64,000 nt of DNA from Phycisphaerales bacterium UBA1161 (GTDB lineage: Bacteria > Planctomycetota > Phycisphaerae > Tepidisphaerales > Tepidisphaeraceae): the NCBI GenBank assembly GCA_002311745.1, contig DBZL01000066.1:37696-101695 (forward strand). Direction: 5' to 3'. How positions within the stretch are numbered: the stretch's first letter is position 1; every line of letters starts with the position of its first letter. Below are positions 26,101-35,853 of this stretch, piece after piece. A program made the translations under genes and the position numbers. The notes under the pieces were generated by a model. It was not told where the DNA came from. It searched no databases and saw only the letters and a list, made by a program, of their open reading frames with translations.

Positions 26101-29100
26101 GATGCTGGCCGGTCCGCTGATCGTGGTGTTGTACGCGGTGATGCTTGTGTTGGTGGCCAGGTCCAGCGTGCCGCTGCTGATGGCAAGAGCCTTGCCGGAG
26201 TCGCCCAGGGCGCTGGTGCTGCCCAGAACCATTGTGCCGCCCGCCAACGTCACGGTGGCGCCGGTATCGATGGACGGCGAGTTCATTATGAGCGTCCCGC
26301 TGTCCTGTTTGGTCCAGGAGTGGTGGCTGCTGAACGCACCCAGATACAGAGTGACGCCGGGTCCGGTATCGAACGTCGCGCCGCCAGCCGATGGCGCAAC
26401 TGTTCCCAGTGTGAGCTGCGCCGTGCCGGTCACGTTGGCGCCTTTGGTCACATTCACTTGATCGGCGGCGATGGTCGTAATGCTGCCCAGGGTATAGCTG
26501 ACGGAGCTCACCGAAGTGGGCGAGTCGCAAACGATGCCCACCGGCGTGCCGCCGATGCCGCTGATGCCGTAGGCGTTGACGCTGGTGCCCGTATCCAGAT
26601 CCAGAGTGCCGCCGTTGAGTGCCAGCGAAACACCCGTTGAACCCAAAGCGCTGGCGTTGCCCAGGACCATCGTGCCGCCACTTAGCGTCACCGTGCCGCT
26701 GGTTCGGCCGCTGACGCTGTTCAACGTCAGCGTACCCGTGTCCTGTTTGGTGAAGCTGAAGTTGCCGCTCAGCGCCCCCAGCGTCAGATTCGTGCCCGAA
26801 GCGGTGTCGAACACCGCATTATTGGCCGAGAGCGTGGTGTTTCCAAACGTCAGCCCGGCGATGCCGCTGGCGACGTTGGCGCCCTTGGTCAGGTCCAAAG
26901 TATTCGCGCCGATGGACAGTGTGCCCAAGGTATGGGTAATCGCCCCCCCGCTGCCGGCCAGGTCGGAGGCGATCGTCGCCGTCCCGCCGACGGTCGTGCT
27001 GTACGGGTTGACACTGCTGTCGGTGGCCAGATCGAGCGTGCCTCCGTTGAGATGCAGGGCAACCGCGCTGCTGCCCAGAGCGCTGGTATTGCCCAGAACC
27101 ATCGTGCCGCCGGTTAAGGTCGCCGTGCCGCTGGTGTTGGAAGAGGCTGTGGCGAGCGTCAACTGACCGCTGCCCTGTTCGTTCAAGTTGGAGGCTCCGC
27201 TCAAAGCCCCCAACGTCAGAAGGGTTCCACTGGCCTCGTTGAATATCGGTGCCGTACCGCTGCCTGGGAGAGTCGTGGTTCCGAACGTCAATCCTGCCGT
27301 GCTGCTGGAGACGTTGGCGCCTTTGGTCAGGTTCAGAGTATCCCCCGCCGCGATGGACAACGTGCCCAAGGTATGGGTAATCCCCGCGCCGCTGCTTGCC
27401 CGGTCGGATGCGATCGTCACCGTGCCGCCGATGGTCGTGTTGTACGCGTTGACGCTATTGTCGGTGGCCAGGTCGAGCGTGCCTCCGTTCAGTGTGACGG
27501 AGCCGCTGCCCAGGGCTCCCACTGCACCAACTTGCAGCGTGCCGGCGCTCAGCGTCGTGCCGCCGCCGTAGCTATTGCTGTTGTTGGACAAAACCAACGT
27601 GCCGGTGCCCGTGGCCTTGGTCAGCCCGCCCGTGCTGCCGATGATGCCTGACTCGGTCAGCGTGAAGCCACTGTTGACGTTGAACGTGTCCGTGCCCGTG
27701 TTGAGCGTAATGCCGCGGCTGGACAATATGTTGGCCGTTGTGTTCAGCGTGCCGCCGCCTATGGCCAAGGCGCCGGAGGCGTTGCCCAGGCCGCTGTCGG
27801 CCTGGATTTGCAGCGTGCCGCCGCCGTTGATGGTCGTCCCGCCAGTGTACGTGTTGATGCCCGAGAGGATTTCCGTCCCGGCGCCGCTCTTGATCAGGGA
27901 GAGCGTGCCGGCCGTGTTCTTGATCGCGCCGCTGAAGGTCCCGCCGTCGCCGTTGCTGCCGAGGGTCAAAACCGGCGTGCCGCCGGCCACCGTGTCCACC
28001 GTGCCGCTGCCGATCAGCCCGTTGATGGTGGCCGAGAACGTGTTGAGATCCAAAGTGCCGTTGACGGTGACATCCCCCTTGCCCGTACCGCTGGGAATCG
28101 CGTTGCCCGCGCCCAGTTGCAACGTCCCCGCGGAAACCGTCGTGGCCCCCGAATACGTGTTGGCGCCGGAAAGGATTTCGGTGCCGGCGCCGGACTTCAC
28201 CAGGGCGAGCGTTCCGGCCGTGTTCTTGATCACGCCGCTGAAGGTGCCGCCGTCGCCGTTGCTGCCGATGGTCAAGGTCGGCGTGCCGCCGGTCACCGTG
28301 TCCACCGTGCCACTGCCGATCAATCCGTTGATCGTCTCCGAGAAGGTGTGCAAATCCAACGTGCCGTTGACTGTGACATCTCCCTTGCCCGCGCCGCCGG
28401 GGATGGCGTTGGCCACGCCCAGCTGCACCGTCCCCGCCGAAATGCTCGTGGCCCCCGCATACGTGTTGGCGCTGGACAGCGTCAGTGTGCCCGTGCCGAT
28501 CTTGCTCAGCCCGCCAGCACCGCTCATCACGCCAGAATACGTCGAGTTGGCGCTGTTGTTGCCCACGTTGATGGTGACGGCGCTGCTGCCCGTGTCGCTC
28601 AGGGCGAAGTTGCTGGCGCCGGACAAGCCGCCCAAGGTGAACGGCGACAGGCCCGTGCCGAAGGTCAGCCCGTTGGTCGCGCCGACCGACACCGTGCTGT
28701 TCTGCACCGCGCTGGCGTTGCCAAGCTGTAGCACGCCGCTGCTGATCGTCGTCGTACCCAAGTACGTGTCGGCGCCGGACAGAAGCAGTGTGCCGGTGCC
28801 CGTCGACATCGTCAGCCCGCCCGTGCCGCCGATCAGTCCGGATTCGGTCAGCGTCGCGCCACTGCCCATGTTGAACGTGCCGCCGCTGCTGCCGAGCGTG
28901 ATGTTGCGATTGCTGGAGAAGCTGACCGTCGGGTTCAGCGTGCCCCCGTTCATGCTCAGTGCCGTCCCGGTCGCACCCAGGTTGTTATCCGCCGAAATCG
29001 ACAGCGTGCCGCCGTTGATCGCCGTGCCCCCGCTGTAGGTATTGGCGCCCTGAAGAATCAACGTACCGGGCCCGCCAAAGGTCAAGGCGCCGCTTTGCGT

Positions 29101-30999
29101 GGGAACGTCGGCGATGGTTCCAGCATAGGTCATCGAGTTGGCGCTCTTGACGTCGATGGTGCCGCCGGCGTTGCCCAACTCGATGCCGCGAGTGCTGCCG
29201 AATGTGAACGTGTTCACGTTGTCGAACATCGTGCCGCCGTTGAGCGTGATGTAGTTGGCCACAGTCGAGCCGGGCGCCGTACCAAACGCGTTGCCTCCCG
29301 TGCCGAAGTTCACCGTCGCCCCGTTGCCGATGTTCCATATCCCCGCGTAAGTGCTGCCCAGGTTCAGGTACAGGGTGCCTGATCCAACCACGTTGATCGT
29401 CGTAGTCGTGGCGCCTCCGACCAACGGGGTGCCCGAAGTCCCCAGTGTGAAGGCGTCGGATGTGCTGCTGCCGGTGCCAATGGACACGCTGCTGGCCGTG
29501 GCGCCCACCGTGGTGACGCCGCTGCTGGTCGCGCTGGCGCCGGTGCCGATCAGCGTGCCGCCGTTGTTGAGGGCGATGGCGTTGGCGGCCGTGACGTTGT
29601 TGATGCTGAGTGTTCCGCCGTTGTAGATGGTCGCCGTGCCCGTGCCCAGGGCCGCCGCCCCTGAGGCTTGCACGGTGCCCGAGTTGATCGTCGTGCCGCC
29701 GGTGTAGCTGTTGGACGCGTCGGACAACGTCAGCGTCCCGCTGCCGCCCATCACGATGCTGCCGCCCGTGCCGCTGATCAGGCCGGAAATGTTGGATGTG
29801 GTCGTGGAGGGATTGAGGGTCAGCGCGTTGCCGCCGAGGGTGACCGCGCCCGTACCGGTTAACGACCGTAGGTTGGCAGCCGCCTGCAGGGCCAGCGTGC
29901 CGCTGCTGGAAACATCCGTTATGTTGCTGCCCAAGGCGGTGGCATTGCCAAGGTTCAGCGTCGTGCCCGATCCTAGGGTGACCGCCGTGCCGCTGGTCAG
30001 CGTGGCAGCGCTGCCCAGCGTGATGGCGCCGGTGTCCTGGAAAGTGATCGTGTGCGCGATGGCGTCGTCGCTCAACGCGCCCAGGGTCAGCGTGCCGATA
30101 CCCGTGCCGTTGTCTTTCACGTCGAAAACGGTGCTGCCCGTTACCTTGGTCGCTCCGAAAGTCAGGTTGTAAGCGGTACCGCTGGCGATGCCCGAGCCGT
30201 TGGCGATGTTCAGCGTCTGGCTGCCGATGGACAGCGCTCCCAATATCGAGCTGGTCGTGTTCGTGCTCGTGCGATCCACGTCGATCGTGGCGGTGTTGCT
30301 CACCGTCACCGCATTGTTGTAAGTCTCCGCGCTTGCCGAGGTGTTCTGCAAATCCAGCGTGCCGCCGGCCAGGGTCAAAGTCCCCGTGCCCATGCCCGCG
30401 GCGTTCTGGACTTGCAACGTGCCGGAGTTGACCGTCACCCCGCCTTTAAACGTGTTGGTTCCGCCCAGCCGCAGCGTGCCCGGTCCGGTGAAATTCAACC
30501 CGAACGTGTTGCTCCCGTCGCTGATCACGCCCGTCGTCAAAACCAGCGTGCCGCTCGTGCCGACGCTGACGTTTTGGTTGCTTCCCAGCGTTATGCCCAG
30601 GTCAAACGTCTCCGTGGCCGTGGCGTTATCCACCAGCCCGGTGCTGCCGCTGAGGGCGATGGAACTGCCGGTGATCGTATATGCGCTGGCGCCGCTGTTG
30701 AAGGTGACCCCCACGAGGCTCAGGCCCGCGGTCTCGTCGTTGTTCAGGGTCGTCCTCGACGATGTGCCAAACGCCACGCTGTCGCCCGTCCCCGGCACCG
30801 TGCCACCCCAGTTGGAGCCGAGGTTCCAGTTGTTGCTGGTAGGGCTGCTGCTCCACGTGCGCTGCGTGGCCAGCGCTTGCTGCGCCACCAGCCCCACCGC
30901 CGCCGAAACGGCCAGGGCCAGCGCCCGCGTCCTGCGGCGACTAATTGTTCGTTTGTTGTGGATACAGTTATTTGTGGCGATACCCGTGTCGCTTGTCAT
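23119..30999 (-). CDS. Giant autotransporter-repeat surface protein with PEP-CTERM tail
   Basis: 2626 residues. A signal peptide (ALALAVSAAVGLVAQQALA) follows a basic N-terminus; start ATG 30999 has AAGGAG seven bases upstream. The body is many autotransporter-associated beta-strand repeats of the form GTLTLSGANTYSGGTTINGG and a second repeat of about 120 residues (GGTMVLGN.SALGS...GGTLDLAT) in four to five copies. One segment of about 100 residues is tandemly duplicated near 27880-28440. The C-terminal 600 residues hold Ig-like/choice-of-anchor-like repeats, then LPEPSTAAMMALAG, a hydrophobic helix and an Arg-rich end: the PEP-CTERM sorting signal processed by exosortase. There is no autotransporter barrel. 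Probably a surface or extracellular-matrix protein; no exosortase gene is in the window. Confidence 0.9.
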   Translation of the reverse strand: MTSDTGIATNNCIHNKRTISRRRTRALALAVSAAVGLVAQQALATQRTWSSSPTSNNWNLGSNWGGTVPGTGDSVAFGTSSRTTLNNDETAGLSLVGVTFNSGASAYTITGSSIALSGSTGLVDNATATETFDLGITLGSNQNVSVGTSGTLVLTTGVISDGSNTFGLNFTGPGTLRLGGTNTFKGGVTVNSGTLQVQNAAGMGTGTLTLAGGTLDLQNTSASAETYNNAVTVSNTATIDVDRTSTNTTSSILGALSIGSQTLNIANGSGIASGTAYNLTFGATKVTGSTVFDVKDNGTGIGTLTLGALSDDAIAHTITFQDTGAITLGSAATLTSGTAVTLGSGTTLNLGNATALGSNITDVSSSGTLALQAAANLRSLTGTGAVTLGGNALTLNPSTTTSNISGLISGTGGSIVMGGSGTLTLSDASNSYTGGTTINSGTVQASGAAALGTGTATIYNGGTLSINNVTAANAIALNNGGTLIGTGASATSSGVTTVGATASSVSIGTGSSTSDAFTLGTSGTPLVGGATTTTINVVGSGTLYLNLGSTYAGIWNIGNGATVNFGTGGNAFGTAPGSTVANYITLNGGTMFDNVNTFTFGSTRGIELGNAGGTIDVKSANSMTYAGTIADVPTQSGALTFGGPGTLILQGANTYSGGTAINGGTLSISADNNLGATGTALSMNGGTLNPTVSFSSNRNITLGSSGGTFNMGSGATLTESGLIGGTGGLTMSTGTGTLLLSGADTYLGTTTISSGVLQLGNASAVQNSTVSVGATNGLTFGTGLSPFTLGGLSGASNFALSDTGSSAVTINVGNNSANSTYSGVMSGAGGLSKIGTGTLTLSSANTYAGATSISAGTVQLGVANAIPGGAGKGDVTVNGTLDLHTFSETINGLIGSGTVDTVTGGTPTLTIGSNGDGGTFSGVIKNTAGTLALVKSGAGTEILSGANTYSGATTVSAGTLQLGAGNAIPSGTGKGDVTVNGTLDLNTFSATINGLIGSGTVDTVAGGTPVLTLGSNGDGGTFSGAIKNTAGTLSLIKSGAGTEILSGINTYTGGTTINGGGTLQIQADSGLGNASGALAIGGGTLNTTANILSSRGITLNTGTDTFNVNSGFTLTESGIIGSTGGLTKATGTGTLVLSNNSNSYGGGTTLSAGTLQVGAVGALGSGSVTLNGGTLDLATDNSVNAYNTTIGGTVTIASDRASSGAGITHTLGTLSIAAGDTLNLTKGANVSSSTAGLTFGTTTLPGSGTAPIFNEASGTLLTLGALSGASNLNEQGSGQLTLATASSNTSGTATLTGGTMVLGNTSALGSSAVALHLNGGTLDLATDSSVNPYSTTVGGTATIASDLAGSGGAITHTLGTLSIGANTLDLTKGANVASGIAGLTFGNTTLSANNAVFDTASGTNLTLGALSGNFSFTKQDTGTLTLNSVSGRTSGTVTLSGGTMVLGNASALGSTGVSLALNGGTLDLDTGTSVNAYGISGIGGTPVGIVCDSPTSVSSVSYTLGSITTIAADQVNVTKGANVTGTAQLTLGTVAPSAGGATFDTGPGVTLYLGAFSSHHSWTKQDSGTLIMNSPSIDTGATVTLAGGTMVLGSTSALGDSGKALAISSGTLDLATNTSITAYNTTISGPASILSDRLSGGSGITHTLGNLTINGSQLSVSAGSNVSANSAYGLAFLGTGTTTLSGNPTFDVADNGSGVGTLTLGALNDGGTARTITLQDNGAMVLGTAANTITAGTNFSIGPNFTLNLNQISDLGTTTGGRVDLNNSGALVLGANQQYVRSLTGSGSVNLNSYTLTVSPTTTTPNISGGISGSGSFVMAGTGAVTLSGNNSYGGTTSLNAGTTYLDGITSGQGNYSVGANAALGGIGTIGLANNASLSLTGTSASAMAILSPGDIANPLGTLAVTTSGTGKVTLGNFSELAIDINGANADALHVTGNLNTNSASNKLLLNMTGANQGLYPIATYTSLTSGANPFASVSGLDANYMLQAGTTELDVIHRGTIGTITASSPTVIVNGTVPFTFTVQNTAPTGGAALSFSASGVSNVIGSASGSAKAGYASDDTGGLYFTAGSTTGTVLGSFSVSDSSATNSPQTGSVSATVEDHASGSINPVSGSTDFGTVITQASVTPYVFNIGNASGLRAGLQVNSVAGSGSAGTLSGGPAYSYVVAAGGTSSSSYTFTPDTSTIGAYSATQTFTTGDDQNVWGHNTPSANLAVQVTGNVEDHASGTASVTAGDNFNAFVNTNLTATVNLAAAATDGSGADRAGLQVGGTSGNLSGGTIGVIGAGSSSNYTAAFNTGATAGAGGVQVSFDTGDDQSLPGAGSITTGNVTATITGSILDHAVVPDLPVTTPHVTQGQSVNFTYALSNLGGSANRDDAAVSSVSGEANGYASGFTVPITIASGGPSAWLTGTFTPTYGGPSSQQFSFTYGDLHNNYSGANNNNQTANVTVNGTVDALVEVDADSSNATAAGRPQLDGTSNINGGAGANRGYVSVTADNSQGTLPVLFGFVSDGNLATNLAALEADLTTFHYTWLDASGNYSSGDGLMGSGDTADALALGDFGLEVDAPNVLNPDPVVSFDFSKYGSLEVLDIATLSSLPEPSTAAMMALAGVGVLTRRRRRRTAHTN

Positions 31000-31092
31000 C
31001 TCTCCACTCCTTCAGCACGCACACGCACTGTCCCCGCTCAACAGCAACATCGCTGTTGGCAGCTTCATCGCGCTGCGCGTTACCATCCCAAG

Positions 31093-31216
31093 TTGTTCAA
31101 AACACGTTTAGAAACATGACCGACACTGACGCGCCGCACGCGGGCGAAAAATCGCCGGCTGTACGGCATTCCCGGGCATCGATGATGCTTCTGGCAGTAG
31201 GGCCGCCCTGACGGCC
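31093..31216 (-). promoter_or_regulatory. Conserved 5' leader of giant PEP-CTERM gene (copy A)
   Basis: By eye 85-90% identical over 124 bases to 35854-35978, with almost no gaps, and at the same distance (about 95 bases) from the start codon of its gene. It contains potential stems GGCCG/CGGCC and GGCG/CGCC whose loop varies between copies while the stem is kept. Could be a promoter-proximal regulatory RNA or a shared protein-binding region; no known riboswitch class recognised. The rest of 31217-31456 shows nothing I can name. Confidence 0.5.
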
Positions 31217-31456
31217 ACTGTTGCTTCTCAATTTGCCCCATCTCCGGGCAAAGACAATCCTGAAAACAAAATTTTCGGATTTTCCAGCGCGATTTGCTTG
31301 CCGACTTTTCCGCTTATTCCGCTTATGCCGGCGCCCGTCGCAATATGTCCCTGATTTGTCGTAATAGGGGAATGCAGAAAAACCAATCGGCGTTTCACCT
31401 CGTCCGGGAAAGCCTGGCCAAACCTTACGCCGGCGCCGAGTGAAAGATGGGATGGT

Positions 31457-34400
31457 TTATCTAAATATGCGGCGCCGACGCAGAAGCATGCCGCCAGCTC
31501 CAGCGCCCAAAAGCCCCAATATCGACGGCTCAGGCACCGCCACCGCGACGCCCACGATTTCCAGGCCGCTATATTTGCTGAAGTCGAAATCCAGGACAGG
31601 ATCCGTTGCCGAAACCCCGCTCAAATCGACTTCCATTTGATAGTCATTATAAACCGACAAGAGACCGCTGTTACCGCTGTTTTGCGTGCCGTCGCCCAGC
31701 GAATAGTTCCCGCTCGCATCGTACCAGGTGTAATGAAACGCGGTTAAATCGGATTCCAGCGACGCCAAATCGCTTCCCGAGTTAAAAGCGAACATGACCT
31801 GCCCGGTGCCCGATGGCACATTCAGATATCCCCTGCTGGCCCCTTGGCCGTCGCCCAAGCCGCTAAGCAGCGGACGCCCGGCGGCCACCGCGTTGCTGTT
31901 GTCCGCCGTCAGCTCGACCAGCGCATCCACCTGAGCATTGACCGTCAGCGTCGCGGTCTGGTTGCTGTTGTAGCCGGCGTATTGGTCCTGGTCGCCGTAA
32001 GTGAAGGTGAACTGCTGGCTGGCGGGCCCGCCGTATTGTGGCGTGAACGTGCCGGTGAAAAGTGCGCTGGACCCGCCAGAGGCGATGTTGACCGGGCCGG
32101 CGAATCCGCTGGCGTAGCCGTTGGCATCCGGCGACACGGTCGAAACCGTCGCTCCGTCGCGCAGCGCCGAACCGCCCAGCGGATTGCTCAGCGCGTAGCT
32201 GAAATTGACGCTCTGACCCTGAGTGACATGCGGCGTGCTGATCGTCTGATTTGCAATGACGGCATGGTCGAAGACCGTGCCAGAGACGTTGATTGTTTGG
32301 TTCGTAAGGTTCGTGTTACCAAGTCCGCTGGTGCCGGTGCCGTCGGATGTGAGGTTGATTTTGATTGTGCCGCTTTGCGTGCCGGCCGTGTTGGTGTTGA
32401 TGCCCACGCTCATTGTGGAACCGTCGGTTGCAAGCGGGCTGAGTAGGCTGATCGCCCCTCCATTGTTGGTTGCATTTCCGGTAATGGATCCGAACGACGC
32501 ATCCAATTTTTCGCTGTAACCGTCGTTGGCGGCCGTATTGGTAATGCTCAGAGCTTGCGATAGTGACGAGCCGACAAATTGGGGCGCAAGGCTGACCGAT
32601 GAAACGGAATTCGGCGCCGCCAAGCGGTATACACCGCCGCTGACCGTAATGGTCTGCGCCGAAATTGCCGTTTGGAGCAGACTGTTGGCTACGTCATCGC
32701 TATAGAACGTGATTGTGCTCGTCTGGCTGACTGGCCCTGCGGTCGCGGTGCTGTTTACTCCCAACGAAATGGCATTGGTCGTTTGGCCCGGAGCAAGTTG
32801 ATCGAAAGTCAGCACGGGTGAACCGTTGCGCAAAGTAAACCCGGCACCAAGGTTTTCGGAGAATCCGTCGGTAGGGGCGGTGTTTTGAATGTTGGGGGTG
32901 GCTGGTTTGAGAAATCCGTTGACATGCACGTTGCCCAGGTTGATCGTTGTCGGAAGCGTGTTAACTTGCGCCCAGCGGCACATGTCGACGAGGACACTGG
33001 TGAACTGCCCGGGACCGCTGGCCACAACGATCTTGGGATCAAATCCGAGATTCGGATCGTAGGCCACCAGTGTAAAGCCGCCAAGGGGTGTCCCCACGCA
33101 CTTGAAAATGCAATAAGCGCCAGCGCCTTCACTTCCCTGGCCGTTGAAGTTTGCGTTGTTAGATAGATTAAGAGAATCGCTGTATTGCAATGCTCCGTTA
33201 ACGACCGTCAGGGTTGAAATGCCTGGACTGCTGTTGGAAGTTCCCGGGGTTCCCAAAATAACGTTGTAGGTTCCCAAAGCATTCAGAGGTCCGGTAGTCA
33301 AAGTACCGATGCCGCCGCCACTGTCTCCGGGGCTCAGCGTTCCCCATACGTTGGTCGCCGAATCGCTGATGTTAACCGTTCCGTTGACCCTGCCGGTGCC
33401 CGAGAGAATCGGGGTTCCCGTAGTGGTAGCACCTCCAACGTTAACGGTGGATCCGGCGGCGGTTGATCCGTCGATCTGCAGGGTGCCGTTGTTGATTGTG
33501 GTGGTGCCTGTATAAGTGTTGGCCCCCGACAGGATTTCAGTACCCGTCCCGGTCTTGACAACCGAGACTTGTCGGACCGTATTCTGGATCACCCCGCTGA
33601 ATGTTCCGGAATCTCCGTTGCTGCCGATGGTGAGTTGTGAAAGACCGCCCGTTTGGGCATGCGAGTCCACGACGCCGCTGCCGTTCAGCGCATTGATAAC
33701 GGGCGAATACGAATTCAGTTCCAGTGTTCCATTAACCGTTACATCGCCATATCCGGAACCGCCGGGGAGTGCCGCGGAATTATTCAATTGGAGAGTGCCG
33801 TAATTGATGTACGTTCCGCCGGTGTAGGAATTACTGGCGTTGGAAATGATCACGATACCGCCGACGCCGGACGTCACCAGCGCGCCAGTGCCGGTGATTG
33901 GACCCGCTAACGTTAGCGTGGTGCCGTTTTCGAGTGCGAAATCAGGCCCGCCAGTCGAATTCAGTATCATATGGCGGCTGGTGTTGACGATCGGCGAGGC
34001 CAAAAAAAGCGTCCCACCGTTGAAGGTCACGGCACCGGAAGAGTCCCCCAAATTTGCGTCGGAGGAGACCTCGAGGTCACCACTATTCAACACGGTTCCG
34101 CCAGTATAGGTATTAGTGCCGGAAAGCGTGATGTAGCCCATGCCAACTTTAGTGAGGGCTCCCGAACCCGTGATTATTCCACTGCAGAAGCTTTGCCATC
34201 CGTTGCTGTCGAATGTTCCGCCGCCGGCGTTCAGCGTTATGCCCCGATTGGAGTTCATGGTGATGTTTGTGGCCGTTTGCAGCGTGCCCCCGTTGAAAGT
34301 CAAACTGTCGGCAATAGGCGAAGTCGGCACCGCGCCTAGCGCATAATCGCTGTTGATATTCAGTACGCCCCCGTTCAAGAAGGTCTTGCCGGAATACGAG

Positions 34401-35758
34401 TTGAGTGCCGTCAGGATGACTTTGCCCGGTCCGCTCTTGGTCAAACTCGTCGCCACGCCGTTGTCCTGGATGGCTGAGTCGATCTCAAGGTTGGCCTTGG
34501 TGCTGTTCTGGATCAGGACCAAGTCGCCGCCGGTTGGGCCGCGGAGGACTCCACCGCCGATAACTGCCGTGCTGGCCACCGCCGGCGTGACCAGGATGCC
34601 GCCCGATGTGATCGTCAGAAATGTCAAGCCGGTCAGCGAGACTTGGCCGGGGTTGGTTGCGCTGAATCGCAGGCTGTTCACCGAAGTGGTGCTGTTTAGC
34701 ATAGTGGTGATGCTGCTGTTGACGTCCCCGTTTTGCGAACCCGACCCGATGCTGCTGCTGGTATTGCCGGTGTACGAACTGTTGGCCAGACCGGAGATGC
34801 TCTGATTCGTGCCGTTGCTGGCCACCGCCCAGGTGTTCCCACCGAACGTCGCCCAGCCCCCAAGAATGCCGTTGGTGCTGCCGCTGCTACTGAAATATCC
34901 GTTGGTCCCGCCGCCAGTGGCGCCGCTTTCCTCGAAATCCAACGTCGAACCCACGTTCCTTGTGATGGCACCCAGCGTCTCGGTCAGTGATCCGCCGGAT
35001 ACCGCCATGCTAAGGGTGGATTGACCCGCATTCAGCGTCAATCCATGAAACGTCTGGGCATTGAAGGTGTTCGATTTGCCGTTGATACCCAGGTTACCGC
35101 CACCCATGACCAGGGCCGAATTGCTGCTGACGATGTTGCTCGTTGGCGCCCCGATCGCCGCGAAGTTCAGTAACAGCGCTCCATCGTTGACCGTCGTGGT
35201 GCCCGAGTACGTGTTTGCCCCATTCAGGACAACCGAGCCCGCGCCGTTGAGCGCCAAACCCAATCCGTTGCCGCTGATCACCCCGCCAAACTGCAGAATA
35301 CCCCCGCTGACCACGTTCACATTGCTTGAGGACTGCAGCGCCAGATTGAGGTTGATGGTCTCCGGGTTGACGCCGCTGTTGTCGATAATGTTACCGCTGA
35401 GGTCGATGGCGTCACCGCCAATGACGAACGCGCCGGCGCCGCTGTTGAAGGTGATGCTCGTGGCAGTGAGGTTGGTTAGGTTGTTTGTGTTGGTGGTCGT
35501 GCTCGTTCCATCGAAGACGAAGTTGCCAGTACTGCCGTTGCCCGGGAAGTAACCCCCGCCGCCCCAGTTTCCAGCGCTCGACCAGTTCGCGCCAGAGCCG
35601 CCGATCCAAGTGTACGTGTTGACCGCGGCCAGCGCTTTCTGCGCCGCCAGCCCCACCGCCGCCGAAACGGCCAAGGCCAAAGCCCGCGCCGCTCGGCCTC
35701 GAAGAATCTGCTTTTTGTGATGACAAGAAACGCGCGCGCACCCGCCACCCTTGGTCAT
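31457..35758 (-). CDS. Second giant autotransporter-repeat protein with PEP-CTERM tail (paralogue)
   Basis: 1433 residues from ATG 35758, chosen because GAGGAG lies upstream and the longer frame adds an implausible Cys/Arg-rich stretch. Signal peptide ALALAVSAAVGLAAQKALA is nearly the same as in the 23119-30999 gene. Beta-strand repeats (LSGTNTYTGGTVLNSGDLEV and similar) occupy residues about 40-800, followed by two abnormal-anchor/choice-of-anchor-like repeats, then a C-terminal domain similar to the paralogue (DALVELTADNSNAVAAGRP) and a VPEPSILGLLGAGAGG...RRRR PEP-CTERM tail. Exosortase processing and surface display are inferred from the family. Both genes share their 5' leader and domain plan, so they arose by duplication. 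Confidence 0.9.
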   Translation of the reverse strand: MTKGGGCARVSCHHKKQILRGRAARALALAVSAAVGLAAQKALAAVNTYTWIGGSGANWSSAGNWGGGGYFPGNGSTGNFVFDGTSTTTNTNNLTNLTATSITFNSGAGAFVIGGDAIDLSGNIIDNSGVNPETINLNLALQSSSNVNVVSGGILQFGGVISGNGLGLALNGAGSVVLNGANTYSGTTTVNDGALLLNFAAIGAPTSNIVSSNSALVMGGGNLGINGKSNTFNAQTFHGLTLNAGQSTLSMAVSGGSLTETLGAITRNVGSTLDFEESGATGGGTNGYFSSSGSTNGILGGWATFGGNTWAVASNGTNQSISGLANSSYTGNTSSSIGSGSQNGDVNSSITTMLNSTTSVNSLRFSATNPGQVSLTGLTFLTITSGGILVTPAVASTAVIGGGVLRGPTGGDLVLIQNSTKANLEIDSAIQDNGVATSLTKSGPGKVILTALNSYSGKTFLNGGVLNINSDYALGAVPTSPIADSLTFNGGTLQTATNITMNSNRGITLNAGGGTFDSNGWQSFCSGIITGSGALTKVGMGYITLSGTNTYTGGTVLNSGDLEVSSDANLGDSSGAVTFNGGTLFLASPIVNTSRHMILNSTGGPDFALENGTTLTLAGPITGTGALVTSGVGGIVIISNASNSYTGGTYINYGTLQLNNSAALPGGSGYGDVTVNGTLELNSYSPVINALNGSGVVDSHAQTGGLSQLTIGSNGDSGTFSGVIQNTVRQVSVVKTGTGTEILSGANTYTGTTTINNGTLQIDGSTAAGSTVNVGGATTTGTPILSGTGRVNGTVNISDSATNVWGTLSPGDSGGGIGTLTTGPLNALGTYNVILGTPGTSNSSPGISTLTVVNGALQYSDSLNLSNNANFNGQGSEGAGAYCIFKCVGTPLGGFTLVAYDPNLGFDPKIVVASGPGQFTSVLVDMCRWAQVNTLPTTINLGNVHVNGFLKPATPNIQNTAPTDGFSENLGAGFTLRNGSPVLTFDQLAPGQTTNAISLGVNSTATAGPVSQTSTITFYSDDVANSLLQTAISAQTITVSGGVYRLAAPNSVSSVSLAPQFVGSSLSQALSITNTAANDGYSEKLDASFGSITGNATNNGGAISLLSPLATDGSTMSVGINTNTAGTQSGTIKINLTSDGTGTSGLGNTNLTNQTINVSGTVFDHAVIANQTISTPHVTQGQSVNFSYALSNPLGGSALRDGATVSTVSPDANGYASGFAGPVNIASGGSSALFTGTFTPQYGGPASQQFTFTYGDQDQYAGYNSNQTATLTVNAQVDALVELTADNSNAVAAGRPLLSGLGDGQGASRGYLNVPSGTGQVMFAFNSGSDLASLESDLTAFHYTWYDASGNYSLGDGTQNSGNSGLLSVYNDYQMEVDLSGVSATDPVLDFDFSKYSGLEIVGVAVAVPEPSILGLLGAGAGGMLLRRRRIFR

Positions 35759-35853
35759 GTGACAGCTCCTCGAACGCGCAGACGCAGCGCCTCCGCCGCA
35801 CAGCGACACGCCGCCGATGGCAGCTCCGCCGCGCCGCCCGCTACCAACCCGTT

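Noticed and set aside
24691-26640. 649-codon open frame on the + strand, and other long + strand frames across 23.4-31.1 kb and 31.8-35.5 kb
   Set aside because: They are antisense shadows of the Gly/Thr/Ser-rich PEP-CTERM genes; low-complexity GC-rich codons leave the complement free of stops. No ribosome binding sites or family motifs.
31093-31216. Cyclic-di-GMP (GEMM) riboswitch as explanation of the conserved PEP-CTERM leader
   Set aside because: The conserved GEMM tetraloop-receptor and binding-core bases are absent; only generic hairpins agree.
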